Of a DNA stretch of 64,000 nt, positions 40,601-49,216 are shown one piece after another. The stretch spans positions 7,971,405-8,035,404 of the forward strand of contig NC_089853.1 in the NCBI RefSeq assembly GCF_036373705.1, given 5' to 3'. The stretch is from Amia ocellicauda. Its lineage: Eukaryota > Chordata > Actinopteri > Amiiformes > Amiidae. The notes under the pieces are model-generated. The model worked only from the letters and a program-made list of their open reading frames with translations. It was not told where the DNA came from and did not search any database. Numbering within the stretch: the first letter of the stretch is position 1; each line of letters starts with the position of its first letter. The position numbers and the translations under genes were made by a program.

Positions 40601-43600
40601 ATAACATACAGCCGCACAGAAGAACGCTCTTTCAGTGTCATGCCTTTTACGTGACTATTTGTAGGGTCTTTTCTGTTTAGACAAAAGTAAGAAAGAACAG
40701 AACTCAAGGCTCAAATTAATTCAATGAGGATCTGCTTACTGTTTAGTTGCATTTGTTTCTTCCTTTCATTTAATAATAAGCATCCCTCTGTAGTGCACTA
40801 GAAATCACTTGGCCAGGTTGATTGTCTGCAATGAATGCCATTTCCCCCCACAGACTGCATTCATCCAGCTTTCCTTGGCCTTCCGCAATGACAGTTATAC
40901 TCTGGAGACGAGGCTGCGTCAAGCCGAGAGAGAGAGAAACATGACTGAAGAGAACACAGAGAAAGAACTGGATGATTTTAAAGGGTTTATGAAGGTAACA
41001 TTTGGAAGTAAAAACTTAGACTCAAATTACAGTTTTTTTTACTTATACTGTGTGCGCTACACATCATTTTTGTATTGTAACATCATCATCATTTTTCAAT
41101 ACACATCAATGTGTATTTTTTGATTATATGTAAATAAAATTAACATAAGATAATCTTGTGTAAATCTAATATCAAGGCAGTAGATTTGGTGTGGAGAACG
41201 GAGAACTTTAATGGTCTGCTCTCATCCGACACAACCGAGAATAACAAAAATCATTGACAATAGGATATGAACCGAAAGAGCTCCATTACACTAAAGGACC
41301 TCATATTAACTGCCTGTTTAACATACATCTCACTGCAGCGGTGTCTGAAACAAGAACTGTATCTAGTTTTAACTCCGAAGTGTGAAGACGTTTGACCTTT
41401 TTCCTTGCTTGTTGAAATGAAAGGCTGAAAATGCGGCTGTTCGGCAGGGCTCTGCTCTGCTGTGGCAGAACTATGAGCAGAGGGAGGCGTACCAGCGCCT
41501 CCTGGAGACAGTGGCGGTACTGCATCGCCTGGCAGTGCGTCTCTCCAGCCGAGCAGAAATGGTGGGAGCTGTGCGGCAGGTACGCTGTGTCTGATAGGAT
41601 TGCAGCTCTGCAGGAAAGAAAGAGGAGGGCCTTCATCCTACAGTTTGAATTTCTTCAATGGAGAAGACAACATTGGGCTGCAGAGGCTGTTACCAGATCT
41701 GAGGATATTATTGCCTGAAGAAATAGATGATTGATTTCTCATGTAAAAAAATAAATAAATCAATACTTCACTAATGTTTACAAAACCTCTGACAGACTTA
41801 AGCAAGCGCTCTTGATTTTGAGACCCTATGCTTGTGAGTTAGCTTTCATAATGCTGTATGAATACTTCCTAATTTAGGGCAGTATTACAGTATTATGGAA
41901 CATAATGGGTAAAAAATTGATGATTTAGAAACCCTGGAAAACCTGCAGATTTATGGCTCTCCAGTAACCGAGTTGTCCATCACTGTCCTAAACATGGATT
42001 TGATAGCCTTTATTTGATGTTTGATGAATAGAGAAGGTGAGATAGTTTGGTAACAACATTGTTCTGCACCATGCGTGACAGGAAAAGCGTATGAACAAAG
42101 CCACTGAAGTGATGATGCAGTATGTAGAGAATTTGAAGAGGACTTACGAGAAGGACCACGCCGAGCTCGTCGAGTTCAAAAAGCTTGCCAACCAGAACTC
42201 CAATCGCTGTTACGGTGGCTCCATCGATGCTGGAGGTAAGAACGTGAAACTGCTGCACTCTTTCAAATTAAGTTCAGTTAAAGTGTACTAAAGATGACCA
42301 TCTGAAACATTGGAACATGTTGCATATTGTAATTATGTTCTTCAGTGAGGCACAGAACATACATTACAACACAGGGTGTCGTTCTTAGATTCTGCTGATG
42401 TCTTCAACTTCCTCTGTATTATTTTCGATAGTTTGCTGGAAGTAATTCAATCCAAATTGTGTTTCCAAGGATTAAAAACAAGGGCTTACATCTTCTGACA
42501 TGAACATAATTCAGAGATAGTGATAAGTATCAGTAGCTCTTGCTTGCTTCATTATGTCAGGATGCTTTGAGGATAATATGTTCAGCACAGCAAATATTTT
42601 TGTGCACTACTAAGAACAGTCTCGCGGTCTTTATCTGTCAAGTTACTTTTCTGTACTTGTTTACTTCAGATGATGGTATCCCCCGTGCATCGAGATCTAT
42701 GTCTCTAACCCTAGGAAAGGTAAGTCATCCTCCATCTACTCTTACTTTAGTATCAAGTACTTTGTTAACCAAGAGACTGGACTGATTGTCCCTTGTTTTA
42801 TGGGAAGGGAAAAGGCAATGGATGGACCATTGATGGCACCATCTGATTTTTGTGGAGGAATGTTGATTCACGAGATGTTGCACACAGCATGGTGTCCATG
42901 CTGTGAACTGCAAAGTAAGGTCTGTGTCTTTGTCCCAGGCTCTGCCTCGACGAAGGGTCAGTGTGGCGGTGGTTCCCAAATTCAACTTGTTAAACATCCC
43001 AGGTCAATCCCCCACCTCTATAGGCCCTGGACTACCTGTGCTGGTATGTTAACTTCTTAACAATAGCCATGTTTAGCTACAGTGTGCGTTTAGCCTCTAA
43101 TAATACATCAACCCATTCTTATACATGAAAGCAGCATTACAGCTTGGCACAAACATAGGGTGCAGAAAACAGAACTGCAAATCACTCAACAGACGTTGAC
43201 TGATCAACGTCTACCCGTTGACTGGGTAGATCCTGTTAAAAATGTTAAAAGGATCATTCTCCATTTCAAACCACTGTCACGTGATTTTATATTTTCTCAT
43301 GTTTATAAATAAGAAATATACCTAATCAGGCTTTAGGGGTTACTTTCTGTTACTGTTTTTCAGCACCGACAATGTGCTTTATATGCTTTAGATCCTATCT
43401 CCGGTATTTCCACTTCGCTTTAAGTTTTTTCTAATATTTTCCAGTGTGAGGCAAACAGTGGAAAATGCAGTTCCCCCACAGAATCTCCACCAGCACCAAT
43501 AATGGAGAAGTGAGTATCGTAGCTTCATCTTTACATTTTTCCAAATAATAAAGTTAGTAAGAAAATGTAGTTCGAAAAGAAAAAAAAATACATTCCAAGT

Positions 43601-45954
43601 ACAAATAAAATATACTTTTCTGTTGCAGTTTATTCACTAAGCCAACCACTGCAGTCGATATCTGAATTATAAAATATATAAATATGTGTATTTGTCATGT
43701 CTAACATAGCCTGGTCAGTGCCTGAACAATAGGTGATGGAAAAAACATGTAATTTGTCTTTGCTAAAGACATCTTGTGCTGCATCAGCATCTTTTGCTTG
43801 TTTACATGACCTCCAGGAAGTTCACTTAAAGGTCCAACAAGATTAATTACTTGGCACAGGAGACACTAGTACAGTACGTATACATTGTTTTGCTCCTGTA
43901 ACTTGGAGATTATCAGTCAGCTTAAAAAAAGCTCATAAACTGTTCTATAAAAGCTCAGCTGCGGTAGATTTATATAACATTCCCCAGATTCAATCTAAAT
44001 ATTAGAGCTGCAATAGGTGACAGTATCCAGGCTTGACAGTAAGAGGAAAGCAAGATGGTTCTTGTCATGAACAAGGTGAGAGTATTGGCTGTGAAGAATA
44101 CTGGGCTTATTCTGGAAAAGAGCTGCCTTTTTGGCAACAGGTACTGGAAGCTCTTGCACATTTGTTTTCCCCTTTATAAACCAAACCAGCTCTCGGATAT
44201 ATGGTGTTGTGAAATCGCATTGACGTAACAATCTGAAGTGCATCAGTGCGATCCAGAGCACAATACTGATAATAAAAGCAAAGTAACTGCTAATTGATTT
44301 AACTTTTAATGGTCTTTTCCTCTCTGAAACAATGCAGTGGAAAAGCGAGTGCAGACCAGGAAAATGAGACATCGTCCCCAGCCCCGCCTCCCGGCAACCT
44401 AGATGAGATCAGATCTGAGATTAAGGCCAAAATCGAGGAGGATGCATACAATAAAGGGTGAGACCTTTCTGCTGGAACTTCATACTAAGACACCATACAC
44501 AGAGAGGGACTATTTTTTCCCAAGACAAGAGCCAAAGCTTAAAGTGAAGCTAAACGTAAAGGTTTAGAATTTATTAGAAGCAACAGATCTCCCAATTTAT
44601 TAAGTGTTTTTTTCAGATTTTGTAGGATTTAAAATTCAAAGTCTAGGAATGGTTTCTTTCTAATTTTGTAATCCGTTGGTTTTGATGCTTTCATCAGAAG
44701 ACATGGGTATTAAGTGCAGCTAAATATGTGTATTTTGTAGTAACTCAGTCTAACTAGTTTGCTGTAATTCAGGTATCAGGAAGGTCTTAAGAGAAGTAAA
44801 GAGCTTCAAGAACTTCAAGAACTTCAAGAACTGAAGGAAGAGGAGGAGAAAACTGACGAGAGCCAAGAAGAGCCAGACGAAAAGGAAAAGGAAGTTGAAA
44901 ATGAAAAAAAGAACAGCAGGTGACTTCCTTTAGCCCAGTGGTTCCCAAACTGGTCCTGGAGGACCCCCTACCCAGCTGGTTTTTGTTCCAACCCAGCTCT
45001 CAATTACTTAATTGAACCTTAATTGAAGTAACAATCTGCTTAGATTTTACTTTTTAAATTGTGTAAGAAAATAGTTGTTTCTTCAATACGTTTTTTAATA
45101 TAATTGTATACTTAACTTAAACCCCCTATTGTTTAAAATAATTAAAAGTCTATGATTTAGGAAATTATTAGGTAAATTATGGGTTCAATTAAGTAATTGA
45201 GAGCTCGGTTGGAACAAAAACCAGCAGGGTAGGGGGTCCCCCAGGACCGGTTTGGGAACCACTGCTTTAGCCGCTCATTGTAGGTGGATTTTCCAGGGTG
45301 GGGAACTGAGGTCTCTACGCCAATGCAAATTCAAAATATCATCCTTATTTTGCACTGTGTGCAATCTGACCACTGCATGATAGATTTAATCATGTAGGCA
45401 GTTGGCACACAGCTGAAGTCTGGAATCAAGGTATTTGTATGCAATGAATACATGTGTTTTATTTGTTTTGGCCAAAGTAAGAAGTGGAGAGTTAGAATTA
45501 CCCTTAATAAATAATTTCTAACAGATTTGTATGTGTATATGTATCAGTCTGCTTTTAAGGGCCCCAGAAAGACAAAAGCCTGCCAATAAAACCCACTTCA
45601 AGAGCTTTCCTGCAATGTTTCATCAAACACTGCAGTCTGCACATTTGCAGCTTCACCTCTGTGAAACTAATTATCTCTTCTCTGATGTTGTTTGTCTATG
45701 TTTGCAGCAAGTACGAGGAAGCTCTGAACGTCGTGAGCAGGCTGTGTCCAAAGATTTTACGACAGAATCGCCTGTTCTGGATTATCGCAGCCTCTGCTGT
45801 GTTTTTGGCTTTCATCGTCAGTGTCTTTTCATCCTTGAGTAATTCTTACAGCGAACTGGGGGAAGGATCGTCAAGCAAGAGTGCATACTCAGGCAAAAAG
45901 CAGAACTTTGGCTGGAATGTCGGGCTGCAGCCTAAGAAACCCACAGCGGAGTAA
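7105..45954 (+). CDS. irag1: irag1 (mrvi1): IP3-receptor-associated cGMP kinase substrate, long form with KASH5-like N-terminus
   Basis: The product is an ER-membrane scaffold. In mammals it links cGMP-dependent kinase I-beta to the IP3 receptor and restrains calcium release. The CDS spans about 39 exons that I joined in one frame, giving about 1,788 residues. In order: unstructured N-terminus (1-110), EF-hand-like domain (about 112-180), coiled coils (about 215-490 and 505-790), a Pro/Ser-rich linker, the classical IRAG1 half (from about 884), an Arg-rich kinase-type site, a terminal coiled coil, and one transmembrane helix (about 1729-1750) with a 38-residue luminal tail. Mammalian IRAG1 is about 900 residues, so this model is twice the usual length. 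The name is supported by near-identity of many blocks to human IRAG1 and by the lyve1 and rnf141 neighbours. Component blocks are listed separately. Confidence 0.85.
7589..7986 (+). CDS. irag1: irag1 exons encoding the KASH5-type EF-hand-like domain
   Basis: Exons 7589-7708 and 7806-7986 encode [15 protein letters not shown], then [12 protein letters not shown], then [19 protein letters not shown] and [12 protein letters not shown]. Human KASH5 (from memory) has the same order: L-N-x-T-F-E-A-C-D, then a V-L-A-Y-L helix, then L-D-P, then F-x-x-x-M-R-D-W-I. The canonical calcium-loop acidic pattern is degenerate, as in the KASH5 family, so calcium binding should not be assumed. In KASH5 this region serves dynein adaptor activity; whether that carries over here is inference. 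Confidence 0.7.
11164..11258. repeat. Foldback MITE, CACAGACC family, copy 1
   Basis: GGCTGATCTCACAGACC at the left pairs with GGTCTGTGAAACCAGC at the right. The 95-base element has inverted ends, lies in an irag1 intron, and carries no ORF. Confidence 0.6.
14883..14958 (+). CDS. irag1: Tentative irag1 exon bridging the N-terminal and middle exons
   Basis: The exon ending at 13696 leaves phase 0, while the exon at 24717 needs one base from upstream, so at least one exon is missing between them. This 76-base segment follows a good acceptor (CGTGTCTTCTCAG), is open, and encodes a helical stretch [20 protein letters not shown] followed by RASVS. It leaves exactly one base. Its donor (CAT|GTATTT) is weak, which keeps confidence low. 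The sequence is a natural continuation of the coiled coil that ends in AGISLMKE. Confidence 0.4.
18155..18250. repeat. Foldback MITE, CACAGACC family, copy 2 (right end decayed)
   Basis: GGTTTCACAGACCCA, then GGCACTAGTATTGGACTA, align with the left halves of the copies at 11164 and 58673. The right inverted end is no longer recognisable. Confidence 0.5.
24238..24573 (+). mobile_element. Possible solo LTR in an irag1 intron
   Basis: The segment starts TGTGGC and ends GTCACA, short inverted ends typical of an LTR. In order it holds a TATA-like GCTATAAGG (24328), a GC-richer leader, and a polyadenylation signal AATAAAAG (about 24502), the U3-R-U5 layout. No coding sequence and no second LTR are near, and I could not identify a clean target-site duplication, so another short retroelement type remains possible. 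It ends 143 bases before the exon at 24717. Confidence 0.35.
24717..27243 (+). CDS. irag1: irag1 middle exons (24717-24867, 27138-27243)
   Basis: Two exons separated by the intron that carries the intact Tc1. The first follows CTTTCCAACAG and encodes [18 protein letters not shown] and a Cys/His-rich stretch ([12 protein letters not shown]) ending in TEENVE. The second follows TTTATTTTAG and encodes [18 protein letters not shown]. Phases match on both sides, and the second exon leads in frame into 30944. The cluster C-x2-C-x6-C-x-C in the first exon is notable, but I do not know a domain for it, and human IRAG1 has no counterpart that I recall. Confidence 0.6.
25365..26952 (-). mobile_element. 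Full-length Tc1-like transposon
   Basis: Inverted repeats of about 200 bases bound the element. The left end begins CAGTGAGGG and the right ends CCCTCATTG, with one mismatch in the outer nine bases. A TA precedes the left end; the right flank is CA instead of TA, so the duplicated target has mutated on one side. The repeats carry inner GGGATCAAATACTT motifs of the bipartite transposase-binding kind. A second, inner inverted repeat pair lies around 26625-26725. It contains one uninterrupted transposase gene on the minus strand. Confidence 0.95.
25572..26585 (-). CDS. Tc1-like transposase, uninterrupted, DD34E
   Basis: The 337-residue transposase cuts and pastes its element at TA sites. I chose the Met at 26585 ([19 protein letters not shown]), because this is the family's usual start; the open frame extends 28 codons further upstream. 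Residues 1-110 hold two helix-turn-helix DNA-binding domains. Between them lies an AT-hook-like/NLS segment (RKWKKHK, then RSGAP). The catalytic triad is complete: D in LWSDEIK, D in QHDNDPKH, and E in LNPIENLW, with 34 residues between the last two. The length is normal for Tc1 and there is no stop or frameshift. The conserved [12 protein letters not shown] block is present. Closely similar elements are known from many fishes and lampreys. Confidence 0.93.
   Translation of the reverse strand: MAKTKELSKDVRDKIVDLHKAGMGYKTIAKQLGEMVTTVGAIIRKWKKHKITVSLPRSGAPCKISPRGVSMIMRTVRNQPRTTREDLVNDLKAAGTTVTKKTIGNTLHREGLKSFSARKVPLLKKAHVQARLKFVNEHLNDSEENWVKVLWSDEIKIELFGINSTRRVWRRRNDPKNTIPTVKHGGGNIMLWGCFSAKGTGQLHRIKGTMDGAMYRQILGENLLPSARALKMGRGWVFQHDNDPKHTAKATKEWLKKKHIKVLEWPSQSPDLNPIENLWRELKVRVAKRQPRNLNDLERICKEEWDKIPPEMCANLVANCKKRLTSVIANKGFATKY
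27435..28424. mobile_element. Decayed and shortened Tc1-like element
   Basis: Ends match each other in inverted orientation: TTCAGACAGGTGACAAAT on the left and TTTGTCACCCGTCTGTAT on the right, each bordered by GGAAAAACC / GGTTTTTCC. Inside, only transposase scraps survive: [13 protein letters not shown]-like N-terminus (27614 onward), [14 protein letters not shown]-like middle (about 27790-27838), and [14 protein letters not shown] with the third catalytic residue (about 28165). A (TTTA)n run and non-homologous sequence (about 27960-28110) interrupt it. It cannot make transposase. Confidence 0.8.
28114..28302 (+). pseudogene. Tc1 transposase C-terminal fragment
   Basis: The encoded [20 protein letters not shown] is the E-containing end of a Tc1 catalytic core. 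The first two acidic residues and the DNA-binding domains are absent or out of frame upstream. The fragment belongs to the decayed element at 27435-28424. Confidence 0.75.
28425..30943 (+). other. irag1 intronic stretch, no gene seen
   Basis: No splice-bounded coding segment is visible. The piece at 29280-29470 is more GC-rich than its surroundings and resembles a dispersed repeat, without a recognised family. Confidence 0.5.
30944..45954 (+). CDS. irag1: irag1 C-terminal half: 20 exons equivalent to mammalian IRAG1
   Basis: Exons: 30944-31159, 33233-33339, 33906-33973, 34261-34434, 35934-36011, 36607-36653, 36837-36893, 37165-37713, 37945-38023, 38637-38763, 38973-39003, 40854-40994, 41424-41579, 42082-42235, 42670-42719, 42939-43043, 43445-43509, 44338-44457, 44773-44919, 45708-45954. 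All junctions are GT-AG and phase-consistent, giving about 905 codons, as in human. Landmark peptides shared with human IRAG1 include [42 protein letters not shown]-like, [22 protein letters not shown] and [19 protein letters not shown]. The first exon contains an in-frame Met at 31088 ([16 protein letters not shown]) aligned with an early human Met, a likely start for a short isoform. Confidence 0.92.
34261..34434 (+). CDS. irag1: irag1 exon with the conserved DLVKDQLPD / LTRRGR block
   Basis: It encodes [15 protein letters not shown], then [19 protein letters not shown] and [12 protein letters not shown]. This is one of the most conserved IRAG1 blocks. From memory, the mammalian segment that binds the PKG I-beta leucine zipper maps to about here, with the Arg pair of the RRGR motif as candidate contacts. 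The basic RRGRRS also fits a PKG/PKA phosphorylation consensus. Confidence 0.85.
35496..35660. repeat. Foldback MITE in an irag1 intron
   Basis: TGGGGTCAATTCCAGTTTTT at the left is matched in inverted orientation by AAAAAGTGGGATTGACCCCA at the right. The interior is also partly self-complementary (GGAATTG repeats). No ORF; about 165 bases. Confidence 0.65.
36197..36453. repeat. Foldback MITE, TTCCCAGCCCTGGTCCTGG family, copy 1
   Basis: Left end GTTCCCAGCCCTGGTCCTGG pairs with right end CCAGGACCAGGGCTGGGAAC. Inner arms CTCAGTTACTTAATTGAA and TCAATTAAGTAATTGAGAG also pair. About 257 bases; same family as 44931-45269. Confidence 0.8.
37165..37713 (+). CDS. irag1: Largest irag1 C-terminal exon, disordered Ser/Pro/Gly-rich region
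   Basis: 549 bases, 183 codons, phase 0 at both ends. It starts at a CAGCAG tandem acceptor, so use of the second CAG would delete one Gln. Conserved islands are [22 protein letters not shown] (human has LRGLSWD) and the terminal [13 protein letters not shown]. The rest is low-complexity, Gly/Ser/Pro-rich and more GC-rich than other exons. Confidence 0.88.
42939..43043 (+). CDS. irag1: irag1 exon with RRRVS kinase site
   Basis: It encodes [16 protein letters not shown]. The R-R-R-V-S core is an ideal PKG/PKA target and is identical in human IRAG1. In the mammalian protein a Ser in this part is the main reported PKG site needed to inhibit calcium release (from memory). The exon ends after GPGLPVL at a GTATGT donor. 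Confidence 0.88.
44773..44919 (+). CDS. irag1: irag1 exon with tandem LQE repeat and acidic tail
   Basis: A 9-base unit CTTCAAGAA is present three times in tandem (about 44804-44830), giving [10 protein letters not shown], followed by a Glu/Lys-rich stretch. Human has a single ELQDL here, so the unit probably expanded in this lineage. It should lengthen the helix before the membrane anchor by six residues. Confidence 0.85.
44931..45269. repeat. Foldback MITE, TTCCCA..TGGTCCTGG family, copy 2
   Basis: Left TAGCCCAGTGGTTCCCAAAC pairs with right TTTGGGAACCACTGCTTTA. Inner arms CTCAATTACTTAATTGAACC and TTCAATTAAGTAATTGAGAG pair nearly perfectly. It starts only 11 bases after the splice donor of the irag1 exon ending at 44919. 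Confidence 0.8.
45708..45954 (+). CDS. irag1: irag1 last exon: transmembrane tail anchor
   Basis: It encodes [15 protein letters not shown], then a hydrophobic helix ([19 protein letters not shown]) and NSYSEL, then a 38-residue polar tail ending KKPTAE and TAA at 45952. Tail anchoring in the ER or outer nuclear membrane fits the family. The C-terminus lacks the Pro-Pro-Pro-x ending of KASH peptides, so binding SUN proteins is not supported by the sequence. Confidence 0.9.
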
Positions 45955-47045
45955 AACAGAGCATTTCCTCTCACACGCTGGCATAAAACAGACTTGTCCT
46001 CCAATGACAGCCTGCTGTGAAGGACTGTCTCGACCATCACAACACAAAGACCACCTGAATATGAACAATTTATGGCAAAGGAGAAGAAACATTCAGGGGC
46101 TGTGGACAATCACTTTGCAAGCTTTAATTATACACCCAGATTATTATGTCAACTAAAAAATAGAAACACCGCCAAGGTAGCCAAAGGGACTACAAAAATA
46201 ATGTCATGAAGATAATACTATTGACATGTCGATTAATCGCTCGAGATCTTTGGTTCAAATGAATGTGTAAATCTCTGCTCTTTTTTCAGGTAAATCTGCA
46301 GCCTTATTTTAGTCCATGAAAACGATGGGCTGTGCTATCATGGTCTGTGGTTAACTGTATAGGCGATTGCGTGACAGACTTTGATGGAAGTAATGTAATG
46401 CTTGACAGGGAGGAACCACACATCTGTCTTCTCAGGTTAGATAAAGCAATGCTGGTCCCACACAGCAATGTATTGAAGTATTCAAAAAACAATCAAAGAG
46501 GTTAGTTTTTAATTTTGTTAGGTAAAATATTCTATATTGTGTATTTAAAAAGAGACCTAGATTGAAGATAACTGCAATGTAGTTTATAAAGTGCAATATT
46601 TTTGTAGCAGATGTCCACAAATAGGTTTTGTCCATTTGGTTTTTACTTTCACGGCACTGAGCACCGTCGGTAAGACGGGTCTCCAGATATAAAGGAGCAC
46701 TATTTTTGAACCGCATGAGAGCATTATTTTATTTATCATTGTAAACATCTGCACATGTGTGCTAGCCTTGTACTGTATAGTGCCACCATACTTGATTCTT
46801 GAAATAAACCTGCCTTATCACATCTCTTGCAACCGGATTCACTTGGGTGTTTCTGTGGCCAGGAAGTCCTGCATTTCTGGATTCCTTTTTTGTGACTTCC
46901 TGCAGTGAAAAAAAAAGATTCTGCTTTTTCTAAAATGATGCATAAGTGCAAAGAAAGATTTATTTGCACATATATTTCCAAACTGTTACAACATCCTTCC
47001 ATGTTTTTATTTTATTTATTGTATTCAATAAATCACTAAAGAAAG
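45955..47045 (+). other. irag1: irag1 3' UTR
   Basis: Non-coding sequence follows the TAA. Candidate polyadenylation signals AATAAA are at 46803-46808 and 47027-47032. Which one is used cannot be told from sequence. Confidence 0.5.
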
Positions 47046-47718
47046 CTAAAACACAGCTTCTGTGATATAAAAAGGACATTATCTGGAAGTTGGGCTATTT
47101 TTCTTTAATATCTATAGGCTCAAGCAATTCAGGTGAGTCAGAATTCTGCACTGTGACATTCATTGCTGAGTCATATCCTTACATTAAAGGAATTCCAGGT
47201 CAGGTAACTTTTAATACTCAGTGTCAAGTTGTTAAACAGGCTGAAGGTGATTCCTCAAAGCTGGCTATATAGGTTGTGCTATCCCAGTCTTTCTGGAGTG
47301 AAGAACTTAGCAATCATGCAATAAATGTTTTTTTATGAACCAACTCTCTGGGCTATGATAAAGGCATGGCTTTAAAAATGTATTTATATGTTTGTGATTA
47401 GATTAATGGTATACTCTTGTTTCACATTGTGTTTTAATTTTCTTGTTGTTTTTTTGTTTGGTTTATTCTGTATACAATGAATTGCTTAATTGCCATCAAA
47501 TTTTAGATTCTGAAAATGAACTACTCATTTGGGAAGAGCTAGGATTTCCCTTCCAAGTTAATCTCCATTAAATCCAGCTGAATTGGGTTAAACAAAATCA
47601 TTACTGAGGTCAGGCTGAAATATATAGATATTTTTTTATATATATTTAAAAACATATTTTTAGTTTTAATTTGTTTATTGTAGTAGAAAGACAGGATATT
47701 TATGAAGCAAAATACATA

Positions 47719-49216
47719 CAGTACTGTGCAAAAGTTTTAGGCAGGTGTGAAAAAATGCTGTAAAGTAAAAATGCAGACATGTTAATAGATTATTTTATCA
47801 ATTAACTAAATGCAAAGTGAGTGAACAGAAGAAAAATCTAAATCAAATCAATATTTGGTGTGACCACACTTTGCTTTCAAAACAGCATCAATTCTTCTAG
47901 GTACACTTGCACACAGTCAGGGATTTTGTAGGCATATAGTCAGGTGTCTGATTAAACAATTATACCAAACAGGTGCTAATGATCATCAATTCAATATGTA
48001 GGTTGAAACAACTGCATTAATTGAAACAGAAACAGCTGTGTAGGAGGAATAAAACTGGGTGAGGAACAGCCAAACTCAGCTAACAAGGTGAGGTTGATGA
48101 AGACAGTTTATGGTCAAAAGTCATACACCATGGCAAGACTGAGCACAGCAACAAGACACAAGGTAGTTCTACTGCATCAGCAAGGTCTCTCCCAGGCAGA
48201 CATTTCAAGGCAGACAGGGGTTTCCAGATGTGCTGTCCAAGCTCTTTTGAAGAAGCACAAAGAAACGGGCAGCGTTGAGGACCATAGACGTAGTGGTCGG
48301 CCAAGGAAACTTACTGCAGCAGATGAAAGACACATCATGCTGACTTCCCTTCACAATCAGAAGACGTCCAGCAGTGCCATCAGCTCAGAACTGGAAGAAA
48401 ACAGTGGGACCCTGGTACACCCATCTACTGTCCGGAGAAGTCTGGTCAGAAGTGGCCTTCATGGAAGACTTGCGGCCAAAAAGCCATACCTTCAACGTGG
48501 CAACAAGGCCGAGCGACTCAACTATGCATGAATCTGAAATATTTGTCTGTAGCAGAAGGCAGTTTGTTCACTGAAGGGCTGGAGAGCGGTACACGAATGA
48601 GTGTCTGCAGGCAACAGTGAAGCATGGTGGAGGTTCCTTGCAAGTTTGGGGCTGCATTTCTGCAAATGGTCAGAATGAATGGTCTCCTCAATGCTGAGAA
48701 GCACAGACAGATACTTATCCATCATGCAATACCATCAGGGAGGCATCTGATTGGCCCCAAATTTATTCTGCAGCATGGCAACAACCCCAAACAGTGAAAG
48801 TCCATTTAAGAACTACAGCGTAAAGAAGTACAAAGAGTCCTGGAAGTGATGGTATGGCCCCCACAGAGCCCTGATCTCAACATCATCGAGTCTGTCTGGG
48901 ATTCCATGAAGAGAGAGAAGCAACTGAGGCTGCCTAAATCCACAGAAGAACTGTGGTTAGTTCTCCAAGATGTTTGGGCCAACCTACCTGCCGAGTTCCT
49001 TCAAACACTGTGTGCAAGTGTACCTAGAAGAATTGATGCTGTTTTGAAGGCAAAGGGTGGTCACACCAAATATGGATTTGATGTAGATTTTTCTTCTGTT
49101 CACTCACTTTGCATTTAGTTAATTGATAAATATAATCTATTAACGTGTCTATTTTTGAAAGCATTCTTACTTTACAGCATTTTTTCACACCTGCCTAAAA
49201 CTTTTGCACAGCACTG
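47719..49216 (+). mobile_element. Dead full-length Tc1-like transposon
   Basis: The ends are inverted: CAGTACTGTGCAAAAGTTTT on the left and AAAACTTTTGCACAGCACTG on the right, both followed inward by AGGCAGGTGTGAAAAAATGC-type sequence. Both ends are bordered by TA (47717 and 49217), as expected from TA target duplication. The body carries a broken transposase on +. Length is normal for Tc1. Confidence 0.93.
48130..49068 (+). pseudogene. Tc1-like transposase pseudogene
   Basis: The frame opens with MARLSTATRHKVVLLHQQGL and covers the paired HTH DNA-binding region (SQADISRQTGVSRCAVQALL, then RRSGRPRKLT) to a stop at 48531. The middle is out of frame, with recognisable KHGGGSLQVWGC and ILQHGNNPKQ. 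The last part, WPPQSPDLNIIESVWD, reopens at 48846. Besides stops and frameshifts, the second catalytic Asp is replaced by Gly in QHGNNPK, while the Glu in NIIESVW remains. It is not functional. Confidence 0.9.
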
